Program-made: the position numbers and the translations under genes
The notes under the pieces: model-generated
The model's input: the letters and a program-made list of their open reading frames with translations, nothing else
Databases searched by the model: none
Told to the model about the DNA's origin: nothing
Origin: an uncultured Eubacterium sp.
GTDB taxonomy: Bacteria > Bacillota > Clostridia > Oscillospirales > Acutalibacteraceae
Direction of reading: 5' to 3'
NCBI GenBank assembly: GCA_910583925.1
Contig: CAJTZJ010000009.1
Coordinates: forward strand, 1 to 64,000
Length of the DNA: 64,000 nt
Part shown: piece by piece, positions 1 to 7,470 of the stretch
How the letters are laid out: the number at the start of each line of letters is the position of its first letter
How positions within the stretch are numbered: the first letter of the stretch is position 1

Positions 1-37
1 GCCCCTTGAGAAGCTTTTTTTATTTTCCTATTTACAA

Positions 38-71
38 TTTGACATTTTATTCGTTTTTTCATTTGTATAAT
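38..71 (+). promoter_or_regulatory. Putative spoIIG promoter with 0A-like box
   Basis: TTGACA at 39-44 and TATAAT at 66-71 are separated by 21 bp, too wide for an ordinary sigma-A promoter. On the opposite strand 38-44 reads TGTCAAA, which fits the Spo0A box TGTCRAA. In Bacillus subtilis the spoIIG promoter is known for a 22-bp spacer and for activation by Spo0A~P bound over the -35 region. Conservation of the layout here is my inference. The predicted transcript start lies only about 10 bases before the spoIIGA ATG. Confidence 0.55.
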
Positions 72-87
72 AAATGTGGTGGTGCTT

Positions 88-882
88 ATGAATGTTATAT
101 ATGTAGATATTCTTTTTGTTGTAAATTTTTTTATAACATTCTTTCTTTTGCAGGTTACTGCCAAATTTTCAAAGCGCAGTGAAAAGCTGTGGAGAATTGT
201 TCTTGCATCATTCATCGGCGGTGTATACTCTCTTGTTATTCTGTGGGATAGCCTTAATTTTGCCGTTTCCTGCCTCGGAAAGCTCGCCGCCGCTATGCTT
301 ATCATCATTGCCGCATTTAAGTTTAAAGGTTTTAAAGCTTACATAAAAGAGGTTGCCATTTTCTTTTTTGTAAATCTGTTGTTTGTTGGTATAATTATAG
401 GTTTATGGTTTATTTTTAAGCCGAACGGCGTTGTTATCAATAATTCAACCGTTTATTTTAATGTATCGGCTCGTATCCTGCTGATAACGGCACTTGCCGC
501 TTATCTTATATCTGTTGTAATTATCAGAATTTATAATAATAAAACAGCCGTTAAAGAGCTTTATAGTGTAACTGTTTATCATAATGAAAATAAAACAAAA
601 TTTTTTGCTTTTGCAGATAGCGGAAATAATCTTAAAGAGCCGTTTTCGGATTTCCCTGTTATTGTTGCAGATAACAGCCTTTTTGAAAATGCCTTGTGTC
701 AAAGGCTTATTCCGTTTTCATCTGTTGGGGGAGAGGGGGTGCTTTCTGCTTTTAAGCCTGATAAGGTTGAAATAAGCTCTTCGCTTGGAAGTGTTGAAAT
801 AAATGATGTTTATATTGCATTAAGCAGCAGTGTAAAAAAAGGAGAATACCAGGGAATTCTTAATCCAAAAATATTAAATTGA
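88..882 (+). CDS. spoIIGA: Sporulation sigma-E factor-processing peptidase SpoIIGA
   Basis: Membrane aspartic protease that removes the pro-sequence of sigma-E in the mother cell after a signal from the forespore. The first half is a run of hydrophobic segments starting MNVIYVDILFVVNFF, and the soluble second half carries the ADSGNNLKEP motif. Its Asp, about residue 177, matches the catalytic Asp of the family. The length of 264 aa is close to the usual 300. I chose the ATG at 88, preceded by GGTGGTG, over the in-frame GTG codons at 76-84, because family members start with a short N-terminus before the first membrane helix. sigE follows 9 bases downstream, the classical spoIIG arrangement. 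Confidence 0.93.
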   Translation: MNVIYVDILFVVNFFITFFLLQVTAKFSKRSEKLWRIVLASFIGGVYSLVILWDSLNFAVSCLGKLAAAMLIIIAAFKFKGFKAYIKEVAIFFFVNLLFVGIIIGLWFIFKPNGVVINNSTVYFNVSARILLITALAAYLISVVIIRIYNNKTAVKELYSVTVYHNENKTKFFAFADSGNNLKEPFSDFPVIVADNSLFENALCQRLIPFSSVGGEGVLSAFKPDKVEISSSLGSVEINDVYIALSSSVKKGEYQGILNPKILN

Positions 883-891
883 GGTAATCAT

Positions 892-1587
892 ATGTTTGAA
901 AAAATAAAATTGTTTTTCTTAAGATTGTTAAAAAAAGAATGTTTTTACATAAATGGACCGGAAACTCTTCCGCCCCCGTTAACGAAAGAGGAAGAGGAAA
1001 CCGTTATGAATGAGCTGAAAAACGGAAATGATACACACAGGGATTTGCTGATAACGCATAATCTTCGCCTTGTAGTTTATATAGCTAAAAAATTTGACGG
1101 TTGTGCAACTTCAACCGAGGATTTGGTTTCCATTGGTACAATCGGTCTTATGAAAGCCGTTAAAACCTTTAATCCCGAAAAAAATATAAAGTTTGCAACC
1201 TATGCTTCAAGATGTATTGAAAATGAAATTCTGATGCACCTCCGCAAGGTTAATAATTCCAAGCACGAGTTGAGCTTTGATGAGCCGCTGAGTATTGATT
1301 GGGATGGTAATGAGCTTACCCTGCGTGATGTTCTCGGCAGTGAGCCTGATGAAATCTCAGTTGATATCGAATACAGCGATGAAAAAAAACTTCTTCTTAA
1401 AATAGTAAATTCCCTTTCAGATAAGGAAAGGGAATTGATGAAAATGCGTTTTGGCATTATGGGGGAAACTGAGCATACGCAAAAAGAGCTTGCGGATTTA
1501 ATGGGCATTTCACAAAGCTATATATCCAGATTGGAAAAACGGATTATCGAAAAAATAAGAAATGAAATGATGCGTGAATATGTTTGA
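892..1587 (+). CDS. sigE: RNA polymerase sporulation sigma factor sigma-E
   Basis: Early mother-cell sigma factor, 231 aa, with a Shine-Dalgarno TTGAGGT before ATG. Region 2 shows NLRLVVYIAKKF, DLVSIGTIGLMKAV and FATYASRCIENEILM; region 4 shows GISQSYISRLEKRI. The N-terminus is a basic, hydrophobic pro-sequence leading to YINGPETLPPPL. This aligns with the B. subtilis processing site before YIGGSEALPPPL, so mature protein should start near Tyr19, a pro-peptide of about 18 residues and shorter than in Bacillus. It is co-transcribed with its protease. A short GGCAG/CTGCC hairpin at 1602-1615 followed at a distance by TTTTT may act as a weak terminator. Confidence 0.96.
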   Translation: MFEKIKLFFLRLLKKECFYINGPETLPPPLTKEEEETVMNELKNGNDTHRDLLITHNLRLVVYIAKKFDGCATSTEDLVSIGTIGLMKAVKTFNPEKNIKFATYASRCIENEILMHLRKVNNSKHELSFDEPLSIDWDGNELTLRDVLGSEPDEISVDIEYSDEKKLLLKIVNSLSDKERELMKMRFGIMGETEHTQKELADLMGISQSYISRLEKRIIEKIRNEMMREYV

Positions 1588-1632
1588 TTATGACTATGTA
1601 AGGCAGTAAACTGCCCTGACTTTTTGTATGCT

Positions 1633-1842
1633 TTATTCTCTTATCATATCGTTGTTTCTGAATAAAAGGCTGATGCACCAAATTGCTGCAAGACCAACAA
1701 TGCTGTAAATAATTCTTGCAAAAATTGCATCCTGTCCGCCGCATATCCATGCAACAAGGTCAAATTTAAAAAGACCGATTAAGCCCCAGTTAAGACCGCC
1801 GATAATGCTGAGAATCAAAGCAATTCTGTTAATAATACCCAT
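1633..1842 (-). CDS. DUF378 family small membrane protein
   Basis: A 69-residue protein with two predicted membrane helices: IALILSIIGGLNWGLIGLF, then IIYSIVGLAAIWCISLL after a short linker with a Cys. The GGLNWGL and YxxVGLAA elements are typical of the DUF378 family, whose function is unknown to me. I start it at MGIINRI because GGAGATGAG lies 5 bases upstream; the longer reading to 1884 would run into the manA terminator hairpin. It lies on the minus strand just after the manA terminator and is convergent with sigE. Confidence 0.75.
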   Translation of the reverse strand: MGIINRIALILSIIGGLNWGLIGLFKFDLVAWICGGQDAIFARIIYSIVGLAAIWCISLLFRNNDMIRE

Positions 1843-1856
1843 AATCTCATCTCCAA

Positions 1857-1898
1857 ATAAAAAAGTCGTTAGTATGATACCCATACGAACGACTTTTT
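1857..1898 (-). terminator. Terminator of manA
   Basis: AAAAAGTCGTT pairs with AACGACTTTTT at 1888-1898, with an inner GTATG/CATAC extension. On the minus strand the hairpin is followed by a U-rich run. It separates manA from the downstream DUF378 gene. Confidence 0.8.
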
Positions 1899-1921
1899 AT
1901 TCATATTAATAAAATTTGAAA

Positions 1922-2875
1922 TTAAATATTTGTTACAATAATTTCACATTCTCCGCTGATTTCATATTTACCGAAATTCGCAGGAATGAAAAAGCTGCTG
2001 CCTTTTTTTAGTGGCTTATCATTGATTTTTCCATTTCCGTCAACAACAAGAATATGATTAAAGCTTGTTTCATCAGCTTCAAGCTCAATCTTTGTTTTAA
2101 CATCATAGTGATTCACTGTGAATAAATCACATTCAGTCAGAAGCTGACTTACGCCGCCGTCAATCTCTTTTGCTTCGCCGAATGGCTTTATGTCATATTT
2201 GGCGGGCTCTGTAACGGAAACATCAACTGCCTTGTCAATGTGAAGTTCTCTCGGTTTGCCGTCTTTTCCGACTCTGCCATAATCATAAACACGATATGTA
2301 GAATTGCTGTTCTGCTGAATTTCTGCGATTAAAGCGCCCTTGCCGATGGCATGCACTGTTCCGGCTTCAATAAAGAATAAATCGCCTTTTTTTACCTTAA
2401 CAACATTGAGTACATCCATAAGCGTGTTTTCTTCAATCGCTTTTCTGAATTCCTCTGATGAAATTTTTTTGTTAAATCCATAAATAAGAGTAGCATCGTC
2501 AGCTGCATCCAGAACATACCAGATTTCGGTTTTGCCGAATTCGTGTTCAACTCTTTGCGCATAAGCATTGTCAGGATGCACCTGAATGGAAAGATTATCC
2601 TTTGCATCAATCAGCTTTATCAGAACAGGGAAATATGGAAAAGCTTCCGCTTTTGTTCCTGCAACTTTAATTTTGCCCTGCTTTTCTATAACCTCTTCAA
2701 GTGTTTGTCCGTCATACTCTCCGCCAACGATTGTGTTTTTTCCGTCCTTGTGACAGGCAAGCATCCAGCCCTCTGCAACAGGGTCTAAGTCACATTCAAG
2801 GTTGAAATCATCACGAAGCCTTGTTCCGCCCCATATATAATCTTTAAAAACAGGTTTTAATTCCAAAATATCCAT
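1922..2875 (-). CDS. manA: Mannose-6-phosphate isomerase, class I
   Basis: Cytosolic zinc enzyme interconverting mannose 6-phosphate and fructose 6-phosphate, linking mannose use and GDP-mannose supply to glycolysis. At 317 aa it has the size of the short Firmicutes type I enzymes. The N-terminal PVFKDYIWGGTRL, the metal-binding SIQVHPDNAYA and GKTEIWYVLD, and GTVHAIGKGALIAEIQQNS then TYRVYDYGR are family hallmarks. A ribosome binding site, AAGGCGGA, precedes the ATG. It is transcribed away from the ABC-F gene; the 111-bp gap holds an imperfect inverted repeat (TTTACACT to AGTGTAAA, 2901-2952) containing a possible promoter for each direction. No other sugar gene is adjacent. Confidence 0.93.
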   Translation of the reverse strand: MDILELKPVFKDYIWGGTRLRDDFNLECDLDPVAEGWMLACHKDGKNTIVGGEYDGQTLEEVIEKQGKIKVAGTKAEAFPYFPVLIKLIDAKDNLSIQVHPDNAYAQRVEHEFGKTEIWYVLDAADDATLIYGFNKKISSEEFRKAIEENTLMDVLNVVKVKKGDLFFIEAGTVHAIGKGALIAEIQQNSNSTYRVYDYGRVGKDGKPRELHIDKAVDVSVTEPAKYDIKPFGEAKEIDGGVSQLLTECDLFTVNHYDVKTKIELEADETSFNHILVVDGNGKINDKPLKKGSSFFIPANFGKYEISGECEIIVTNI

Positions 2876-2986
2876 AATTCCGCCTTCTTTTTAATTAATT
2901 TACACTACTATAACAAAATTTTTCTTCACATTCAAGCCGTTATAGTGTAAAATATCATTTATTGAGCATTTTTAAGAGGTAAGATT

Positions 2987-4876
2987 ATGGCAGTAGTAAG
3001 TGTTCAGAATTTAACATTGTCCTTTGGCGAACAAACTTTGTTTTCAGATGTATCCTTTGATATTTATGAAAGGGAAAAGGTTGGTTTTGTCGGTGCAAAC
3101 GGCGTAGGAAAAACCTCGCTTTTTAAGATTATAAAGGGCGATTACCTTGCAGACAGCGGTGCTTGCTTTATCGGCAAGAATGTTAAGGTTGGATATATGG
3201 AGCAGCATACCTGCTCTGATAACAGAACAGTTTATGATGAGCTGATTTCCGTTTTTGATGATTTGATTAAAATGGAAAAAGAGCTTGATGATATTGCGTT
3301 AAAGCTTACCGAAAGTGCAGATGATGCGCTTATTGCAAGGCAGGATTACTTAACAAATGAATTTCAGAAAAACGGCGGATTAACCTATAAAAGCTTAACC
3401 CGTTCAAGTCTTATCGGTTTGGGATTTGATGAAAAGGATTTTTTCATGGAAACGGCAAAGCTTTCCGGTGGGCAGAAATCAAAGCTTATTTTGGCAAAGC
3501 TTCTGATTTCAAAAGCGGATTTGCTTCTTCTTGATGAGCCTACAAACCATCTGGATATCCGTGCCGTTGAATGGCTTGAAGGCTTTTTATCTGCTTTTTC
3601 GGGTGCATTTATTGTTATTTCCCATGACAGATATTTTCTTGATAAAATTACAAACAGAACGATTGAAATTGAAAACTGCAAGCTTCGTTCATATAAGGGC
3701 AACTACTCTGATTTTCTTATAAAAAAGAAAGCAGAGCAGAAAGCGATTGAAGATAAGTATGAACAGGATTTAAAGGAAATCGAACGCTTGGAGGGAATTA
3801 TAGCACAGCAAAGGCAGTGGAACAGAGAAAAAAATATCAAAACTGCCGAAAGCAAAGAAAAGGTTATTGAAAGAATAAAGGCACAGATGGTCGTACCCGA
3901 TGCAAAGGTGCAGAAAATCAGATTTGATTTTACTCCGAAATGCGTTTCGGGCGAGGATGTGCTTGATGTTTTTGAGCTTTCTAAATCCTTTGGAGATAAA
4001 AAGATTTTTGAAAATGTTTCATTTCATATAAAAAGAGGAGAGCGGGTATTTCTGCTTGGCGACAATGGCTGCGGCAAAACAACACTTCTTAAAATATTGA
4101 TGCAGGATTATCCTGCTTCAAACGGTAAATTCAGATTTGGCGCAAATTTATTTACCGGCTATTTTGATCAGGTGCAGGCGAAACTGGATTTAAATAAAGC
4201 GGCTATGGATGAGGTTTGGTCTGCCTTTCCGTATTTAACCGAAACAAGGCTTCGAAATGCACTTGCAGCTTTTTTGTTCAAGGGCGATGAGGTATATAAG
4301 AAGCTTGAAAAATGTTCGGGCGGCGAGCGTGCAAGAATTGCTTTGCTGAAGCTTATGCTCGGTCAGTTTAATTTTCTTCTTCTGGATGAGCCGACAAACC
4401 ATCTGGATGCTTTTTCAAGGGAAGAGCTTGAAAATACACTTCTGAATTACAGCGGAACAATGCTGATTGTGTCGCATGACAGATATTTTATTAACAAGCT
4501 TGCAACTTCAATTGTTGAATTAACGCCCGATGGTGTTAATTCTTATATCGGAAACTATGATGATTATGCTGAAAAACGATGTGTATCGCTGGAGTCCGAG
4601 AAGAAAGAAAAGCCCGTTAAGGTAAATGATTATAAATTGAAAAAAGAACGGGCAAGTATGCTTCGAAAGCTTAAAACAAGGCTTTCAAGGCTTGAGGATG
4701 AAATCGAGAATGCAGAGGAAAAGGCAGGTCTTTTACAGGAAGAGCTTTGCACCAACCCGCCTTATGAGAAGCTACTTAAAGTAACCGAAGAGCTTGATGC
4801 AGTTAATAAGCAAAAGGATGCTCTTTACGAAGAGTGGGTGCAGCTTTCGGAAGAATTGACACAGCTTGAAGATTAA
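2987..4876 (+). CDS. ABC-F family ATPase (YdiF/Uup type)
   Basis: Soluble protein of 629 aa with two ATPase domains and no membrane segment, as in ABC-F translation factors that act at the ribosomal E site. Domain 1 shows GANGVGKTS (about residue 38), LSGGQKSK and LLLLDEPTNHLD. A basic linker follows (about 245-320, with RQWNREKNIKTAESKEK). Domain 2 shows GDNGCGKTT, CSGGERAR and another LLLDEPTNHLD. The last 90 residues are a charged coiled coil, as in YdiF and Uup. The start has AAGAGGT upstream. Housekeeping and antibiotic-resistance ABC-F proteins cannot be separated from motifs alone. The flavoprotein gene begins 35 bases after it. Confidence 0.9.
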   Translation: MAVVSVQNLTLSFGEQTLFSDVSFDIYEREKVGFVGANGVGKTSLFKIIKGDYLADSGACFIGKNVKVGYMEQHTCSDNRTVYDELISVFDDLIKMEKELDDIALKLTESADDALIARQDYLTNEFQKNGGLTYKSLTRSSLIGLGFDEKDFFMETAKLSGGQKSKLILAKLLISKADLLLLDEPTNHLDIRAVEWLEGFLSAFSGAFIVISHDRYFLDKITNRTIEIENCKLRSYKGNYSDFLIKKKAEQKAIEDKYEQDLKEIERLEGIIAQQRQWNREKNIKTAESKEKVIERIKAQMVVPDAKVQKIRFDFTPKCVSGEDVLDVFELSKSFGDKKIFENVSFHIKRGERVFLLGDNGCGKTTLLKILMQDYPASNGKFRFGANLFTGYFDQVQAKLDLNKAAMDEVWSAFPYLTETRLRNALAAFLFKGDEVYKKLEKCSGGERARIALLKLMLGQFNFLLLDEPTNHLDAFSREELENTLLNYSGTMLIVSHDRYFINKLATSIVELTPDGVNSYIGNYDDYAEKRCVSLESEKKEKPVKVNDYKLKKERASMLRKLKTRLSRLEDEIENAEEKAGLLQEELCTNPPYEKLLKVTEELDAVNKQKDALYEEWVQLSEELTQLED

Positions 4877-4911
4877 TTTATAATGTAATATATTTATTAA
4901 TTAGAGGATTT

Positions 4912-6135
4912 ATGAAAAATATTGTAATAATAGGTGCAGGAGCATCGGGCTTAATGGCGGCTGCTGAAAGTGCAAAAAAAGGCAATCGGGTAACAGTTGT
5001 TGAAAAAATGCCTCGTCCTGCAAGAAAGGTGCTTATTTCCGGCAAGGGCAGATGCAATGTAACAAATGCTTGCTTTGATTTGGAAGAGCTTATCTCAAAT
5101 GTGCCTGCAAATCCAAGATTTCTTTACTCCGCTTTTTCAAATTTTATGCCGTATGATACAATTGCATTTTTAGCGGATATGGGTGTTGAAACGAAAATTG
5201 AAAGGGGAAACCGAGTTTTTCCCGTTTCCGATAAAGCCGTTGATATTGTTGATGCTCTTGTTAAGAATGCAAAGCAATGCGGTGCTGAAATTATAAATGA
5301 CAGGGCTGTTGCATTTGAATTTGAAAATAATTTAATCAGTGCGGTTGTGCTTGAAAACGGCGGCAAGATTTTCTGCGATGCTGCTGCGGTATGTACTGGC
5401 GGTAAAAGCTATTCATCAACCGGGTCAACAGGGGATGGTTATGCTCTTGCAAAATCAGCGGGTCACAGTATAACAGAAATACGCCCGTGCCTTGTTCCGC
5501 TTGTCTGCAGCAATAATTTTATTCCTAAGCTGCAGGGCTTGAGTCTTAAGAATATTTCAATAAAGCTTTTAAAGAATGAAAAGGTTGTGTATACGGATTT
5601 CGGCGAAATGCTGTTTACCCATTTTGGATTAAGCGGTCCGGTAGTTTTATCCGCTTCAAGCCATATAAAGGATATCAAGCGTAATCGCTTTAAAATGATG
5701 ATTGATTTAAAGCCTGCACTTGATTTTGAAACACTGGATAAAAGAATTCTTCGTGATTTTGCTAAGTGCAGTAATAAAGATTTTATAAATTCGCTTTCTG
5801 AATTGCTGCCGAAAAAACTTATTCCTGTTATAGTATCCTTAAGCGGAATTGAACCGTCAAAAAAGGTTAATGAAATAAGCAGACAGGAAAGATTGCAGCT
5901 TGTAAGGCTGATAAAGGAGTTTGAAATAGAGATTACTGATTTATATGATATTGATGCTGCAATCGTAACGGGCGGCGGCGTCAATGTGAAAGAGATAAAT
6001 CCAAAAACGATGCAGTCTAAAATTGTTGAAAATCTGTATTTTGCAGGCGAGGTTATGGATGTGGATGCTTATACAGGCGGCTTCAATCTACAGATTGCCT
6101 TTTCAACAGGTGTACTCTGCGGTCAAAGTATGTAA
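4912..6135 (+). CDS. NAD(P)/FAD-dependent oxidoreductase, HI0933/YhiN family
   Basis: Flavoprotein of 407 aa. The N-terminal FAD-binding fold is shown by IVIIGAGASGLMAAAES and VVEKMPRPARKVLISGKGRCNVTN. The middle contains CTGGKSYSSTGSTGDGYALA, and the end contains VTGGGVNVKEI and YFAGEVMDVDAYTGGFNLQIAFSTG. These define the HI0933-like group, sometimes annotated aminoacetone oxidase-like; the physiological substrate is not established. The ATG follows AGAGGATTT. The gene sits directly before cmk, plsC and ispH-S1 with short gaps, so it is probably co-transcribed with this housekeeping block. Confidence 0.85.
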   Translation: MKNIVIIGAGASGLMAAAESAKKGNRVTVVEKMPRPARKVLISGKGRCNVTNACFDLEELISNVPANPRFLYSAFSNFMPYDTIAFLADMGVETKIERGNRVFPVSDKAVDIVDALVKNAKQCGAEIINDRAVAFEFENNLISAVVLENGGKIFCDAAAVCTGGKSYSSTGSTGDGYALAKSAGHSITEIRPCLVPLVCSNNFIPKLQGLSLKNISIKLLKNEKVVYTDFGEMLFTHFGLSGPVVLSASSHIKDIKRNRFKMMIDLKPALDFETLDKRILRDFAKCSNKDFINSLSELLPKKLIPVIVSLSGIEPSKKVNEISRQERLQLVRLIKEFEIEITDLYDIDAAIVTGGGVNVKEINPKTMQSKIVENLYFAGEVMDVDAYTGGFNLQIAFSTGVLCGQSM

Positions 6136-6148
6136 AAGGAGAATAATT

Positions 6149-6811
6149 ATGATAAATGTTGCAATAGACGGTCCTGCAGGTGCAGGAAAAAGTACAATAG
6201 CAAAGGCGGCAGCTAAAAAGCTAGGCTTTATTTATGTTGATACAGGTGCTTTATACAGAGCAATTGCACTGAATGCAGTAAGAAATGATGCTTTAAGCGA
6301 TGAAAATAAGCTTAACGAAATGCTTAAAATTACAGATGTTAGCCTTGATTTTGATGAAAACGGAACACAGTGTGTTATTCTGAACGGAGAAGATGTTTCT
6401 TCTCTTATCCGTACGCCTGAAATTTCAATGGGCGCATCAAAGGTTTCAAGTGTTCCTGCTGTTCGTGCATTTCTTCTTGATCTTCAAAGAAATATTGCAA
6501 AGAATAATAATGTTATTATGGATGGCAGAGATATCGGCTCAGTTGTTCTGCCGAACGCTGATGTTAAAATCTTTCTTTTTGCTTCTCCCGAATGCAGAGC
6601 GGAAAGACGATATAAAGAGCTTGTTGAAAAGGGCGAAAATGTAACCTATGAAGAGGTTCTGGCTGATGTGAATCAAAGAGATTATCAGGACAGTCACCGT
6701 GAAATTGCGCCTATGAAACCGTGTGCGGATTCCGTTATGGCGGACACAACGGGTAATACCCTTGAACAGAGCATTGATATGATTGTTAATATTATTAAAG
6801 GAGATAAGTAA
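6149..6811 (+). CDS. cmk: (d)CMP kinase
   Basis: Cytidylate kinase, which phosphorylates CMP and dCMP with ATP. It is 220 aa, the normal length. The P-loop DGPAGAGKSTIAKAAA lies at the N-terminus, followed by GFIYVDTGALYRAIAL and MDGRDIGSVVLPNADVKIFL, and near the end by QRDYQDSHREIAPM. I start at MINVAIDGP, preceded by AAAGGAG, and not at an in-frame codon at 6023 inside the upstream gene. Its TAA overlaps the plsC ATG by one base (TAATG), so translation is likely coupled. The order cmk-plsC-ispH(-S1) recurs in Clostridia. Confidence 0.96.
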   Translation: MINVAIDGPAGAGKSTIAKAAAKKLGFIYVDTGALYRAIALNAVRNDALSDENKLNEMLKITDVSLDFDENGTQCVILNGEDVSSLIRTPEISMGASKVSSVPAVRAFLLDLQRNIAKNNNVIMDGRDIGSVVLPNADVKIFLFASPECRAERRYKELVEKGENVTYEEVLADVNQRDYQDSHREIAPMKPCADSVMADTTGNTLEQSIDMIVNIIKGDK

Positions 6812-7470
6812 TGAAAGATTTTGATTATTCAGTTGTTAAACACTATAAATTTTACGGCTTTGTAAAGAATGTTTTCGGTCCTATATTTAAAAAAATGTAT
6901 AAGCTTCAATTCAAAGGTCTTGAAAATGTTCCGTCAGATCAGAATCAAAAATACATAGTAGCAGTTAATCATACAAGTGCGTTTGACCCTGTTTTTGTTT
7001 CTATTCCCAAAAATGTGCCTCCGCTTCATTTTATGGCAAAGATAGAGCTTTTTAAAAATCCGATTGCAGGTTGGGTAATCAAGCATTTGTACGGCTTTCC
7101 CGTAAAGAGAGGAAAGGGTGATACTTCTGCAATAGAATACGGCGAAAAAATTATTGAAGAGGGTCATGTTATGGCTATCTGTCCTGAGGGTAAAAGAATT
7201 AAGGATAAGGACGGTGTTCCGCAGAAAGCCAAATCGGGTGTAGCTGTTATCGCAAAGGCTACCAATGCTTCCGTACTTCCTGTTGCTGTTTGCTGTGACG
7301 GCAAAATTAAAGCAGGCAAGCAGGTTACTATTTCCTATGGAAAGCTTTTAAGCCTTTCAGACATGGGACTTGATAAGGATGCAGTTGCACCAAGCGATAT
7401 CAAAAATGCTGCAAATATGGTTATGGATAATATTCTTGCTCTCTGGGAGGCAGAACGAAATGCAGATTAA
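6811..7470 (+). CDS. plsC: 1-acyl-sn-glycerol-3-phosphate acyltransferase
   Basis: Makes phosphatidic acid from lysophosphatidic acid at the inner face of the membrane. The 219-aa protein carries the acyltransferase block NHTSAFDPVF (NHxxxxD, about residue 52) and the glycerol-phosphate binding motif CPEGKRIKDKDG (about residue 127). The segment GFPVKRGKGD matches motif II. There is no strong N-terminal membrane helix; attachment is probably peripheral. Start at ATG 6811 with AAAGGAGA upstream in the end of cmk. It overlaps the start of ispH-S1 by 11 bases. Confidence 0.9.
   Translation: MKDFDYSVVKHYKFYGFVKNVFGPIFKKMYKLQFKGLENVPSDQNQKYIVAVNHTSAFDPVFVSIPKNVPPLHFMAKIELFKNPIAGWVIKHLYGFPVKRGKGDTSAIEYGEKIIEEGHVMAICPEGKRIKDKDGVPQKAKSGVAVIAKATNASVLPVAVCCDGKIKAGKQVTISYGKLLSLSDMGLDKDAVAPSDIKNAANMVMDNILALWEAERNAD

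Noticed and set aside
5463..5984. 173-aa antisense frame in the HI0933-like gene
   Set aside because: Shadow of the codon pattern of a clearly conserved gene; Ser/Leu-rich without motifs.
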